Assembly (NCBI GenBank): GCA_900316415.1 | Contig: ONCV01000011.1 | Location: forward strand, 1-54,671 | Length of the DNA: 54,671 nt | Direction of reading: 5' to 3' | Source: an uncultured Eubacteriales bacterium | GTDB lineage: Bacteria > Bacillota > Clostridia > Christensenellales > Aristaeellaceae | In this document: one piece after another, positions 45,121 to 54,580 of the stretch | Layout of the letters: each line of letters begins with the position of its first letter | How positions within the stretch are numbered: position 1 is the first letter of the stretch | The notes under the pieces: generated by a model | Database searches by the model: none | Seen by the model: only the letters and a program-made list of their open reading frames with translations | Told to the model about the DNA's origin: nothing | Made by a program: the position numbers and the translations under genes

Positions 45121-47268
45121 TTACATCTTATCCTTCACCATGGTCAGGGCGATGCGCTTCTTCTTCTCGTCCACGCTGACCACCCAGACCTTCACCACGT
45201 CGCCCACCTTCACCACGTCGCCGGGGTTCCGGACGAAGCGGTCCGACAGGCGGGAGATATGCACCAGCCCATCCTGGTGAACGCCGATATCGACGAAGGC
45301 GCCGAAATCGATCACGTTGCGGACCGTGCCCGTCAGCTCCATGCCCGGCGTCAGGTCCTTCATCTCCAGCACGTCCGTGCGCAGCACGGGGCGGGGCAGC
45401 TCGTCCCGGGGATCCCGGCCGGGCTTGCACAGCTCGTCCAGCATGTCCCGCAGCGTGGGCAGGCCCACGCCGATCTCCTCCGCCAGCTTCTCCTCCCCGT
45501 AAGCCCGGGCCTTCCGCCCGATCTCCGGCAGCCCGCCCCGGCTCAGGTCCTTCAGCTCATATCCCAGCCGCTCCAGCAGCTTCTTCGCCGCGTCGTAGCT
45601 TTCGGGATGCACCCCCGTCGCGTCCAGGGGATTCCGGCTGTCCGCCACCCGCAGGAACCCGGCGCACTGCTCGAAGGCCCGCGGCCCCAGCTTCGGCACC
45701 TTCTTCAGCGAGGCCCGGCTGGGCAGCCCCGCCTCCTCCCGGTAGGCCACGATGTTCTTCGCCAGGGCCGGCCCGATGCCCGCCACGTGGCTCAGCAGCT
45801 CCGCCGAGGCCGTGGACAGCTCCACCCCCACCTGGTTCACGCATTGCTCCACCACCCCGTCCAGGGCGGCGGTCAGCTCGTTCTGCTTCAGGTCGTGCTG
45901 ATACTGGCCGACGCCGATGGCCTTCGGGTCGATCTTGACCAGCTCCGCCAGGGGATCCTGCATGCGCCGGGCGATGGAAACCGCGCTGCGCTGGGTCACG
46001 TCGAAGTCCGGAAACTCCTCGGCCGCCAGCTTGCTGGCGGAATACACCGAGGCCCCCGCCTCGCTGACGATCATGTACGCGACCCCGGGCAGCTCCGGCA
46101 GCAGCGAGGCGATGAACTGCTCGCTCTCCCGGCTGGCGGTTCCGTTTCCGATGGCGATGGCGGTGATGCCGTATTTCCGCACAAAGCCGCGGATCAGCTG
46201 CGCCGCGGCCGCCTTGCCCCGCTCGTTTCCGGGCAGGGTGAAGAAGCCCACCCCGGTGTCCAGCACCCGGCCGTTCTCATCCACCACCGCCAGCTTGCAT
46301 CCGGTCCGGAATCCGGGGTCCACCCCCAGGGTCATCTTCCCCTTGATGGGCGGCTGCATCAGCAGCTGATGCAGGTTTTCCGAGAACACCCGGATCGCGG
46401 CTTCATTGGCCCGGTCCGTCAGCGCGCCCCGGATCTCCCGCTCCAGGGAGGGAAAGATCAGCCGGGTCCAGGCGTCCCCGCAGGCCTCCGCCACCTGCCC
46501 GGCGGCGGGGCTGTTTCCCCGCACGAAGGCCCGCCGGATCGCGGCCAGGGCTTTTTCCTCCGGCGCCTCCAGCGTCACCTTCAGGAACTCCTCCCGCTCG
46601 CCCCGGTTCACCGCCAGGATCCGGTGGGACGCCATGGTCCGGACCGGCTCGGAGAAGTCGTAGTACATGCTGTAGACGCTGTCCTCCTCCTTCGCGGCGG
46701 CGGTGCGCAGGATCCCTTCCCGGCTGAGCAGCTCCCGCAGTTCCCCCCGCAGGGCCGCGTCGTCGCTGACGGATTCCGCCAGGATGTCCCGGGCCCCGGC
46801 CAGGGCCGCCTCCGCGTCCGGCACGTCCTTCTCCGCCGAGACGTATTTTTCCGCCTCCGCCCGGGGATCCCCCGCCTGCTGCATCATCAGCCACAGGGCC
46901 AGGGGCTCCAGCCCCTTCTCCCGCGCGACGGTCGCCCGGGTGCGGCGCTTCGGCCGGAACGGCCGGTACAGGTCCTCCAGGGCGCTCAGCGCCGTCGCCT
47001 CCGCCAGCCGGGCCCGGAGCTCCTCCGTCATCACGCCCTGCTCCGTCAGCGCCTTTTCGATCTCCCCCCGGCGCCGGTCCAGGTTCCGCAGGTATTCCAG
47101 GCGTTCCGCCACCTCCCGCAGCACCTGATCGTCCAGGGAGCCCGTGGCTTCCTTCCGGTATCGGGCGATAAAGGGAATCGTGTTTCCGGCGTCCAGCAGC
47201 TCCGCCGCGGCGCGGACCTGCTGCGGCCGCAGATGAAATTCCCCCGCAATCAGTTCACTGTAATCCAA
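45121..47268 (-). CDS. tex: Tex-family RNA-binding transcription accessory protein
   Basis: Tex is a conserved RNA-binding protein with a YqgF-like nuclease-fold domain, helix-hairpin-helix repeats and a C-terminal S1 domain. The 715-residue protein has FIARYRKEATGSLDD near the start, LGVDPGFRTGCKLAVVD, AYREEAGLPSRA and the S1 strand GTVRNVIDFGAFVDIGVH. The start appears to be TTG at 47268, eight bases after AAGGAGG; no ATG is available nearby. It overlaps the MATE gene by 14 bases. Confidence 0.93.
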   Translation of the reverse strand: MDYSELIAGEFHLRPQQVRAAAELLDAGNTIPFIARYRKEATGSLDDQVLREVAERLEYLRNLDRRRGEIEKALTEQGVMTEELRARLAEATALSALEDLYRPFRPKRRTRATVAREKGLEPLALWLMMQQAGDPRAEAEKYVSAEKDVPDAEAALAGARDILAESVSDDAALRGELRELLSREGILRTAAAKEEDSVYSMYYDFSEPVRTMASHRILAVNRGEREEFLKVTLEAPEEKALAAIRRAFVRGNSPAAGQVAEACGDAWTRLIFPSLEREIRGALTDRANEAAIRVFSENLHQLLMQPPIKGKMTLGVDPGFRTGCKLAVVDENGRVLDTGVGFFTLPGNERGKAAAAQLIRGFVRKYGITAIAIGNGTASRESEQFIASLLPELPGVAYMIVSEAGASVYSASKLAAEEFPDFDVTQRSAVSIARRMQDPLAELVKIDPKAIGVGQYQHDLKQNELTAALDGVVEQCVNQVGVELSTASAELLSHVAGIGPALAKNIVAYREEAGLPSRASLKKVPKLGPRAFEQCAGFLRVADSRNPLDATGVHPESYDAAKKLLERLGYELKDLSRGGLPEIGRKARAYGEEKLAEEIGVGLPTLRDMLDELCKPGRDPRDELPRPVLRTDVLEMKDLTPGMELTGTVRNVIDFGAFVDIGVHQDGLVHISRLSDRFVRNPGDVVKVGDVVKVWVVSVDEKKKRIALTMVKDKM

Positions 47269-48691
47269 ACGAGGATTCCTCCTTTTCGGCCCTTCCGGCC
47301 GGCTTCAGGGCCTCCCGCGCGCTGCCGGGCCCCAGTTTCCTCCGCGCCGCCACCAGATAGCACAGCAGATGGATCGCGAAGGTCGTTCCCCAGGAAATGG
47401 GATAGGACAGATAGAGCGTGTTCAGCGTGGGGCTGGCCGCGAAAACGGTCAGGATCCAGACGATCCGCAGGCCGCACGCCCCGGTGAGGGAGACGATCAT
47501 CGGCAGGATGGAGTATCCGATGCCCCGGAGCTGGCCCACCATGACGTCCATCATCCCGCACAGGAAATAGGTGGGCAGAATGACGCTCATGCGGATCAGG
47601 CCGTAGGCAATGACGTCCGGATCGCTGTTGTACAGGCTCATCAGCGGCGCGCCGAAGGCATAGACCAGCAGGCCCAGGCCCAGGCCGGACACCACCACGA
47701 TGCCCAGGCAGCACCACAGGGTCTTCCGGACCCGGTCCATCCGGCCCGCGCCGTAGTTCTGGCTGGCAAAGGTCATGCACGCCTGGTGCTGGGCGTTCAT
47801 CGCCGTGTAGACGAAGCCCTCGATATTGCTGGCCACGCCGTTCCCCGCCACCACCAGGGAGCCGAAGGAATTGACGGAGCTCTGGATCAGCACGTTGGAG
47901 ATGGAGAACAGGCTGCCCTGAAGCCCCGCGGGAAGGCCGATGCGCACCATGGCCAGCGCGCTTTTCCGGTCCACCCGGCATTCCCGGAGCTCCAGCCGGA
48001 TCGCGCCGGGGGAGCGCAGCAGGCACAGCAGCACCAGCACCATGCTGACCGCCTGGCTGGCCACCGTGGCGATGGCGACCCCCGCCACGTCCATCCGGAA
48101 AACGATGACCAGCAGCAGGTTCAGCGCCACGTTCACCAGCCCGGAGATCGTCAGGTAGTACAGGGGGCGCTTCGTGTCCCCCACCGCCCGCAGCACCGCC
48201 GCGCCGAAGTTGTACAGCATGTTGGCCGGCATGCCCATGAAGTAGATGCGAACATACAGCGTCGCCCCGTCGATGACGTCGGGCGGGCTGTCCATCCATT
48301 CCAGCAGGGGGCGGGCCAGTACGATGCCCATTACGCCCACGCCGATGCCCATTCCCAGCGCCAGGGTCATGGCGGTGTGCTCCGCCTTCCGCATCCGCGG
48401 CATGTCCCCGGCGCCGTAGGCCTGGGCGATGACCACGCTGGCCCCCACGCTCAGCCCCATGAACACGTTCACCAGCAGGTTGATCAGGGACCCGGTGGAG
48501 GAAACCGCGGCCAGCGCCGTATGCCCGGCGAAATTGCCCACCACGATCACGTCCGCCGCGTTGTAGAGCAGCTGCAGGATCCCCGTCAGCACCAGGGGCA
48601 GGGAGAACTGAAGAATCTTCGGAAGCAGGGGGCCCCGGGTCATGTCGATTTCGTACCGGCTCCCGCCCCGCCTTTTGAATGGAAATTTCAT
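47255..48691 (-). CDS. MATE family efflux transporter
   Basis: This 478-residue protein has about 12 membrane segments in two halves. LLYNAADVIVVGNFAG and QAYGAGDM are typical MATE blocks. It exports drugs or metabolites by cation antiport; the substrate is unknown. The ATG overlaps the metallophosphoesterase stop by four bases, and its stop overlaps the tex start. Confidence 0.93.
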   Translation of the reverse strand: MKFPFKRRGGSRYEIDMTRGPLLPKILQFSLPLVLTGILQLLYNAADVIVVGNFAGHTALAAVSSTGSLINLLVNVFMGLSVGASVVIAQAYGAGDMPRMRKAEHTAMTLALGMGIGVGVMGIVLARPLLEWMDSPPDVIDGATLYVRIYFMGMPANMLYNFGAAVLRAVGDTKRPLYYLTISGLVNVALNLLLVIVFRMDVAGVAIATVASQAVSMVLVLLCLLRSPGAIRLELRECRVDRKSALAMVRIGLPAGLQGSLFSISNVLIQSSVNSFGSLVVAGNGVASNIEGFVYTAMNAQHQACMTFASQNYGAGRMDRVRKTLWCCLGIVVVSGLGLGLLVYAFGAPLMSLYNSDPDVIAYGLIRMSVILPTYFLCGMMDVMVGQLRGIGYSILPMIVSLTGACGLRIVWILTVFAASPTLNTLYLSYPISWGTTFAIHLLCYLVAARRKLGPGSAREALKPAGRAEKEESSFGLQ

Positions 48692-49779
48692 CGGGCCGCC
48701 TTTCTGGAAAGCGTAATCAGCGTCACCGCCGGGGGATTGAAAATCCGCCCCGGCATGTTTTCATAATGGGGATCCGATCCCATCCCGGGGCTGATGTACT
48801 GGGGGATGCCCTCCACATAGCCCAGGCCGCGGATCAGCCGGTCCTCCGGGAACCAGCCGTATTCCGGAACGTAGACCGCGCCGCGGAAGGGAATCCGCCA
48901 CTGGCCGCCGTTGTAATGCCCCGCCAGGATCAGCCCCGCGTAGCGCAGGGAGAACGCGTTCTCCTTTCCGCCCCAGGTTATCATATCCCGAACATAGTCG
49001 GCCGTCAACGGCGTGTGCGTCAGCACCAGCTGCATATCCTCCGGCGCGAATCGCTCCCGGGCCTCCCGGATCCCCTCCAGGCGTTCCATTTCGTATTCCA
49101 GCACCCGCTTCCGGGCCGCGTCGTCCGCGGTCAGCCCGGTGGCCCGCCGGTTCATTTCGGCCAGCTGGGCCCCGTAGACCTCCGTCATCCGGTCCAGGTC
49201 CAGGGCGTACGCCTCCTCCGGCACGAACCAGATGGTTCCCTTCCCCCGGGTTTCGGAAACCGGCCGGTCCAGCAGGATGACCCCAGCCCGAATCAGCTTC
49301 TCCGCCCACGGGGTGTAGACCGACAGGCTGGCATGCGCCCGGCTGTCCAGCCAGTCCCCGTCCGTGTCCCCGGGGATGTAGTACTTGGGCGTCTCCGCCG
49401 GCATCAGGGCAATCAGGTCCAGCAGGGGCCCGGGATCCTGGTCCGGTCCCAGCATGTCCCCGGTCATCACCACGCAGGAATACCGGATGCCCGTCAGGGC
49501 CGTCCGGATCGCCTTCTGATGCTCCCCGTAGACCGCCCCGTGCAGGTCGCTCAGGTGCAGGATGGAATACTGCTCCAGATCCTCCGGCAGGTTCAGCACG
49601 GTCAGGTTCACCTTTTCCAGCCGCACATGGTTGGACACGATGAAGTTCGCCACCAGCAGCACCGCGATCAGCAGGGGCAGGAAAACCAGCGCCGCGTTCC
49701 GGAATCCGTGCCGCCCCTCCCTCCGGGCCCGCCGGCCCTCCGGAGCAAAGATGTACCGGTTCTGTTCCCGTCTGCGCAT
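48688..49779 (-). CDS. Membrane-anchored metallophosphoesterase with altered metal motifs
   Basis: This 363-residue protein has an N-terminal anchor (about 27-48) and a calcineurin-like domain. SDLHG (77-81) and TGDM (106-109) fit, but the usual GNH(D/E) is PGDTDGD (136-142), and the final GHxHGGQ is GHYNGGQ (287-293). THTP (254-257) is intact. Catalysis may therefore be weak or changed. Relatives such as YkuE act on lipid or wall phosphates. GGAGGA precedes the ATG. It heads the operon with the MATE transporter and tex. Confidence 0.8.
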   Translation of the reverse strand: MRRREQNRYIFAPEGRRARREGRHGFRNAALVFLPLLIAVLLVANFIVSNHVRLEKVNLTVLNLPEDLEQYSILHLSDLHGAVYGEHQKAIRTALTGIRYSCVVMTGDMLGPDQDPGPLLDLIALMPAETPKYYIPGDTDGDWLDSRAHASLSVYTPWAEKLIRAGVILLDRPVSETRGKGTIWFVPEEAYALDLDRMTEVYGAQLAEMNRRATGLTADDAARKRVLEYEMERLEGIREARERFAPEDMQLVLTHTPLTADYVRDMITWGGKENAFSLRYAGLILAGHYNGGQWRIPFRGAVYVPEYGWFPEDRLIRGLGYVEGIPQYISPGMGSDPHYENMPGRIFNPPAVTLITLSRKAAR

Positions 49780-49818
49780 GCCCGTCCTCCTTCTTCCGCC
49801 GCCGCGGCGTTCCCGTTC

Positions 49819-49846
49819 ATTATATGGATTTCCGGCGAAAACGCAA
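49819..49846 (-). promoter_or_regulatory. Promoter of the metallophosphoesterase-MATE-tex operon
   Basis: TTGCGT, a 16-base spacer and a perfect TATAAT on the minus strand, 40 bases before the ATG. Confidence 0.65.
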
Positions 49847-49864
49847 ATCGCTCCGGAAAAGTCT

Positions 49865-49894
49865 TTGACAAAAGGGATTTTATCATTTTACAAT
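49865..49894 (+). promoter_or_regulatory. Promoter of the ABC exporter operon
   Basis: A perfect TTGACA, an 18-base spacer and TACAAT on the plus strand, about 77 bases before the ATG. Confidence 0.85.
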
Positions 49895-49970
49895 AGTCCC
49901 TGTTGCTTCGCCCGGCTCCGCCGGGGGAAAACCCGCCCCCATTCATTCGGGAAGGAGTTCATGCAAGTCC

Positions 49971-51737
49971 ATGAAGCTGATCTGGAAATACGTCCGGCCG
50001 CACCGGTTCTTCATCCTTGCCGTCATGCTGATCAAGCTGGCCGGCACGGGAACGGAGCTGCTGATCCCCTATGTGCTGGAGCACCTGCTGGACCACGTGG
50101 TGCCCGCGGCCCGAAGCGGCTGGGAGGTGGCGGCCTGGGGCGGCGCCATGCTGGTGCTGACCCTGGTGACCCGCCTGCTGAACGTCACGGCCAACCGCAT
50201 GAGCGTCCGGGTCGCCCGGGAAAGCACCTTCTGCGTCCGCCGGGATCTGTTCCGCACCGCCCTGAACCTGTCCGGCCGCCAGATGGATCAGTTCGGCCTT
50301 CCCTCCCTGATTTCCCGGATGACCAGCGACACCTACAACGTGCAGAACTTCGTCCGCATGATCCAGACCATGGGGATCCGCGCGCCGATCATGCTGATCG
50401 GGGGCATCGTCATCACCCTGACCATGGACACGGGCCTGGCCATGATCCTCTGCGTCATGGCCCCGGTCATGATCGTGCTGGTTTCCTTTGTTTCCTGGAA
50501 GGGGATTCCCCTGTATGACGGGGTGCAGCGGCGGATGGACGTCCTGGTCCGCATCATGCGGGAAAACATCACCGGCATCCGGGTGGTCAAGGCCCTCAGC
50601 CGGGAGCCCTTCGAGCGCCGCCGCTACGGGGAGGCCAACACCCGCATGGCCCGGCAGGAGGTGAAGGCCAGCGTCATCATGAGCCTGCCCGGGCCCATCG
50701 TGACCCTGTTCCTGAACGTGGGCCTGACGCTGGTGGTGCTGCTGGGCGCCCGCCGGGTCAACGACGGGCTCACCGCCCCCGGCGTGATCCTGGCCTTCCT
50801 GACCTATTTCAATATGATCCTGATGGGCGTCATGGGCCTGAACCGGATCTTCATGATGATGTCCAAGGCCAACGCCTCCGCCAACCGCATCGCCGAAGTG
50901 GTGAATCAGCCGGAGGAACTGACTCCCCTGCCCGAGGCGGAAACGGTTCCCGCCCCCGGGGAGGAAGCCCTGATTTTCGACCATGTCACCTTCAGCTATG
51001 ACGCGGACACGCCCGGGGAAAGCCGCGGCCAGTTCCTGGGCGAGGAGCGGCAGCAGTGCCTGAAGGACATTTCCTTCCGCGTGCCCCGGGGCGGCAGCCT
51101 GGGCATCATCGGCGCCACCGGCAGCGGAAAAACCAGCATCATCAACCTGCTCATGCGCTTTTACGATCCCCAGGAGGGGCATGTCTTCGTGGACGGGAAG
51201 GATGTCCGCGCCTATGACCGGGACACCCTGCACCGGAAGTTCGGCGTGGTGTTCCAGAATGACGTCATCTTCGCGGATACCATCCGGGAGAACGTCTCCT
51301 TCGGCCGGGAAGTGGACGGGGAGATGCTGCGCCGGGCGGCACGGGACGCCATGGCCCAGGGCTTCGTGGAGGAATATGAGGATGCCTATGATCATGAGGC
51401 CGCCATCCACGGCGCCAACTTCTCCGGCGGGCAGAAGCAGCGCCTGCTGATCGCCCGCGCCCTGGCGGCGGATCCGGAGATCCTGATCCTGGACGACGCC
51501 TCCTCCGCCCTGGATTACCGGACCGACGCGGCCCTGCGCCGGGCCATCCGGGAGCATCACGGAAGCGCCACCACCGTGGTCATCGCCCAGCGGGTTTCCT
51601 CCATCCTCGCCATGGATGAGATTCTCGTGCTGCACGAAGGGGAGCTGATCGGCCGGGGAACCCACGCGGAGCTGATGGCCTCCTGCCCCGTCTATCAGGA
51701 TATCTACCGGACGCAGATGAACGAGGAGGTGGAGTGA
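49971..51737 (+). CDS. ABC exporter half, degenerate-site subunit
   Basis: This 588-residue protein has six membrane spans and an ATPase domain. Walker A is GATGSGKTS, the signature FSGGQKQRLLIARAL and Walker B LILDDASSALD, where the catalytic glutamate is aspartate and the switch histidine is glutamine (IAQRVSSI). Such a half is typical of heterodimeric exporters (BmrCD, LmrCD, TM287/288). The ATG at 49971 has AAGGAG 13 bases upstream, a long spacing; an ATG at 49961 is out of frame. It overlaps the next gene by one base. Confidence 0.93.
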   Translation: MKLIWKYVRPHRFFILAVMLIKLAGTGTELLIPYVLEHLLDHVVPAARSGWEVAAWGGAMLVLTLVTRLLNVTANRMSVRVARESTFCVRRDLFRTALNLSGRQMDQFGLPSLISRMTSDTYNVQNFVRMIQTMGIRAPIMLIGGIVITLTMDTGLAMILCVMAPVMIVLVSFVSWKGIPLYDGVQRRMDVLVRIMRENITGIRVVKALSREPFERRRYGEANTRMARQEVKASVIMSLPGPIVTLFLNVGLTLVVLLGARRVNDGLTAPGVILAFLTYFNMILMGVMGLNRIFMMMSKANASANRIAEVVNQPEELTPLPEAETVPAPGEEALIFDHVTFSYDADTPGESRGQFLGEERQQCLKDISFRVPRGGSLGIIGATGSGKTSIINLLMRFYDPQEGHVFVDGKDVRAYDRDTLHRKFGVVFQNDVIFADTIRENVSFGREVDGEMLRRAARDAMAQGFVEEYEDAYDHEAAIHGANFSGGQKQRLLIARALAADPEILILDDASSALDYRTDAALRRAIREHHGSATTVVIAQRVSSILAMDEILVLHEGELIGRGTHAELMASCPVYQDIYRTQMNEEVE

Positions 51738-53506
51738 TGGCCCGCAGAGATACGGTGATGAAAAAGCCGAAAGATGCCCGGAGCGCCCTCCGCCGGATGC
51801 TGAACTATCTCGGCCCCTGGAAGTATGTCATCGCGGCGGTGCTCGCCCTGAGCCTGGTCAGCAACCTCCTGAACCTGTGGGGCCCCAGCCTGGCGGGCTC
51901 CGCCATCCGGGAGGCCGCCGCCGGCCCCGGCCGGGTCCGCTTCGACGCGGTCCGGCATTACGCGGGCCTCATGCTGCTGTGCTATCTGGGCTCCGCGCTG
52001 CTGGGCTTCGGCATCAGCCTGCTGATGACCGTCGTCAGCCGCCGGGTCGCCCGCCGGATGCGCCAGGATGTGTTCGAAAAGCTGATGAAGCTGCCCGTGG
52101 GCTATTTTGACCGGCACCAGGCCGGGGATATCATCAGCCGGGTCAGCTATGATATCGATGTCATTTCCACCTGCCTGGCCACGGATATCGTGCAGATTCT
52201 TTCCAGCGCCGTGACGGTGACGGGCTCCCTGGTCATGATGATCACCATCTCCCTGCCCCTGTCCGCGCTGTCGCTGGTCACCGTGCCGGTGGCGGTGCTC
52301 TACACCGTGCACATGCGCAAAAAGACCCAGCCCCGGTATGCCCGGCGCTCCAGGAGCTACGGGGTCATGAACGGCTTCGTGGAGGAGATGCTCTCCGGCC
52401 AGAAGACCATCCAGGCCTATGCCTATGAGGGCCGGATCAACGAGCGGTTCGACGGCATCAACCGGGACGCGGCGGACGCCTTCTCCGACGCCGAGCATTA
52501 CGGCGTCACCATCGGCCCCACCATGACCTCCATCAACAATCTGGGGCTCAGCCTCATCGGCCTGCTGGGCGGGCTGCTGTATCTGCACGGCCGGATCGAT
52601 CTGGGCCGGATCTCCTCCTTCGTGCTGTACAGCCGAAAATTCGCCGGTCCCATCAACGCCATCGCGGAGATCTTCAACGAGCTGTTCTCCGCCCTGGCGG
52701 CGGCGGAGCGGGTGTTCACCCTGCTGGACGAGGCGGAGGAGCCCGCGGACGTTCCCGGCGCCAAAGTGATTCAGAACGTCCGGGGCGATGTGAGCATGGA
52801 GCACGTGGCCTTCGGATACGATCCCTCCCGGATCATCCTGCACGACCTGAGCCTGGAGGCCCCCGCCGGAAAGCTGATCGCCATTGTCGGCCCCACCGGG
52901 GCGGGCAAAACCACGATCATCAATCTGCTGATGCGCTTCTATGATCCGGACAGCGGCGTCATCCGCATCGACGGCCAGGACATCCGCACCGCCGCCCGCT
53001 CCAGCGTCCGCGGCGCCTATGCCATGGTGCTGCAGGACACCTGGCTCTTCCACGGAACGATCTATGAAAACATCGCCTACGGAAAGGAAAACGCCACCAT
53101 GGAGGAGGTGGTCGCCGCGGCCAAAGCCGCCCGGATTCATCCCTTCATCATGCGCCTTCCCCAGGGCTACGACACCGTCATCAGCGAGGACGGGGGCAAC
53201 ATCTCCAAGGGGCAGAAGCAGCTGCTGACCATCGCCCGGGCCATGCTGTATGACGCGCCCATGCTGATCCTCGACGAGGCCACCTCCAATGTGGACACCG
53301 CCACGGAGCGGGAGATCCAGAAGGCCATGCGGGAGCTGATGCGGAACCGGACCTGCTTCGTCATCGCCCACCGCCTGTCCACCATCGAGCACGCGGATCA
53401 GATCCTCGTGCTGCGGGACGGGGACGTGGTCGAGCAGGGAACCCACCGGCAGCTCATGGACCGGAAGGGATTCTATCATCAGCTGTACGCCGCCCAGTTC
53501 GAATGA
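51737..53506 (+). CDS. ABC exporter half, catalytic subunit
   Basis: This 589-residue partner has an ATPase with Walker A GPTGAGKTT, Walker B LILDEATSNVD and the intact histidine of IAHRLSTI. Its signature ISKGQKQLLTIARAM is degenerate (SKGQ), so the full ATP site is made of this Walker region and the partner signature. The pair probably exports a drug, lipid or peptide. The ATG at 51737 sits in TGATG and has AGGAGGT six bases upstream; a GTG one codon earlier is possible. Confidence 0.93.
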   Translation: MARRDTVMKKPKDARSALRRMLNYLGPWKYVIAAVLALSLVSNLLNLWGPSLAGSAIREAAAGPGRVRFDAVRHYAGLMLLCYLGSALLGFGISLLMTVVSRRVARRMRQDVFEKLMKLPVGYFDRHQAGDIISRVSYDIDVISTCLATDIVQILSSAVTVTGSLVMMITISLPLSALSLVTVPVAVLYTVHMRKKTQPRYARRSRSYGVMNGFVEEMLSGQKTIQAYAYEGRINERFDGINRDAADAFSDAEHYGVTIGPTMTSINNLGLSLIGLLGGLLYLHGRIDLGRISSFVLYSRKFAGPINAIAEIFNELFSALAAAERVFTLLDEAEEPADVPGAKVIQNVRGDVSMEHVAFGYDPSRIILHDLSLEAPAGKLIAIVGPTGAGKTTIINLLMRFYDPDSGVIRIDGQDIRTAARSSVRGAYAMVLQDTWLFHGTIYENIAYGKENATMEEVVAAAKAARIHPFIMRLPQGYDTVISEDGGNISKGQKQLLTIARAMLYDAPMLILDEATSNVDTATEREIQKAMRELMRNRTCFVIAHRLSTIEHADQILVLRDGDVVEQGTHRQLMDRKGFYHQLYAAQFE

Positions 53507-53535
53507 TTTTCCCCGGGTTTTCTCCCAAAACGGCG

Positions 53536-53563
53536 GCACGCCGGCGCGTTTGCGCCGGCGTGC
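53536..53563. terminator. Hairpin between the exporter operon and cysE
   Basis: A perfect 12-bp stem (GCACGCCGGCGC with its complement) around GTTT lies at the convergent junction. T4 follows seven bases later on the minus strand, so termination is likely but not textbook. Confidence 0.65.
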
Positions 53564-53577
53564 GCTTGTCTCCGGGT

Positions 53578-54522
53578 TCAGATGGTATAAAACCAGGCCG
53601 TGTCCCGGCCGGGCTGATCGTTCTGCGCCACGTATTCGCGGCCGTTCCGGTACAGCAGCTCCTGGCTCTTGATGCTGACGCGGGTGCCCGGCGCGATGGG
53701 ATGGGTGATGAAAACGTTGGATCCGATCACGGAATCGTGCCCGATCACCGTGTCGCCGCCCAGGATGGAGGCGCCGGCGTAGATCGTCACATTGTCCTCG
53801 ATCGTGGGATGCCGGCGCTTTCCGTGCAGCTTCTGCCCGCCGCGGGTGGACAGGGCGCCGAGGGTCACCCCCTGATATACCTTCACGTTGTCCCCGATCA
53901 CCGTGGTCTCGCCGACGACGATGCCCGTGCCGTGGTCGATCATGAAGTATTTTCCGATCTGCGCGCCGGGGTGGATGTCGATCCCGGTCTTGCTGTGGGC
54001 CACCTCCGTCATGATCCGGGGCAGCAGCGGCACCTCCATGCGGTACAGCTCATGGGCCAGCCGGTTCACGGTAATGGCGTACAGCCCCGGATAGGCGATG
54101 ATGATCTCCGCCTCGCTGGAGGCCGCCGGGTCCCCGTCGTAGGCGGCGTGCAGATCCGTTTCCGCCAGGGACCGGATCCGGGGAAGGGTTTCCAGGAAGG
54201 CGGCGGTGATCGTCTCCGCCTGCCGCTCCGTATCCGCCCCCGTCTCGGGAGCGCCGTTCCGCAGGGCGATGGCGATCTGCCGGTTCAGCAGGAAAGCCAC
54301 GTCCTCGATCAGGGCGGACAGGCTCGTCCGCGGATCATAGATGCGGTAGACGTAATCCCGGTAGTATCCGGGATACACCAGGCGCAGCAGCTTTCCGATC
54401 AGGCTTTCAATCTCCTGCCGGTCCGGCTGGGTGAAGGTCTCCAGCCGGTCGATGACCCGGCCCTGCTCGTAATCCGCCAGAAGGATCCCCTTCAGTTCCT
54501 GAATCCGCTCCTCGTATCTCAT
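53578..54522 (-). CDS. cysE: Serine O-acetyltransferase
   Basis: This enzyme makes O-acetylserine for cysteine synthesis. The 314-residue protein has a helical N-terminal part, DIHPGAQIGKYFMIDHGTG with catalytic residues of the left-handed beta helix, GVTLGALS and GKRRHPTI, followed by hexapeptide repeats (IGHDSVIGSNV). Its long N-terminus resembles EpsC-type enzymes. The ATG at 54522 follows GGGGAGG. No cysK is adjacent. It lies just downstream of the 5S rRNA. Confidence 0.92.
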   Translation of the reverse strand: MRYEERIQELKGILLADYEQGRVIDRLETFTQPDRQEIESLIGKLLRLVYPGYYRDYVYRIYDPRTSLSALIEDVAFLLNRQIAIALRNGAPETGADTERQAETITAAFLETLPRIRSLAETDLHAAYDGDPAASSEAEIIIAYPGLYAITVNRLAHELYRMEVPLLPRIMTEVAHSKTGIDIHPGAQIGKYFMIDHGTGIVVGETTVIGDNVKVYQGVTLGALSTRGGQKLHGKRRHPTIEDNVTIYAGASILGGDTVIGHDSVIGSNVFITHPIAPGTRVSIKSQELLYRNGREYVAQNDQPGRDTAWFYTI

Positions 54523-54540
54523 GGATCGTCCTCCCCGAAT

Positions 54541-54570
54541 CAAAATCAGCCCGTTGCATCCGCAACGGGC
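54541..54570 (-). terminator. Terminator of the rRNA operon
   Basis: GCCCGTTGC and GCAACGGGC form a 9-bp stem with a four-base loop, then TGATTTT on the minus strand, directly after the 5S rRNA. Confidence 0.88.
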
Positions 54571-54580
54571 GATATTGGGA

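Noticed and set aside
49961..49970. ATG at 49961 as the start of the ABC exporter gene
   Set aside because: It is out of frame with the conserved protein. The in-frame ATG at 49971 gives the typical exporter N-terminus.
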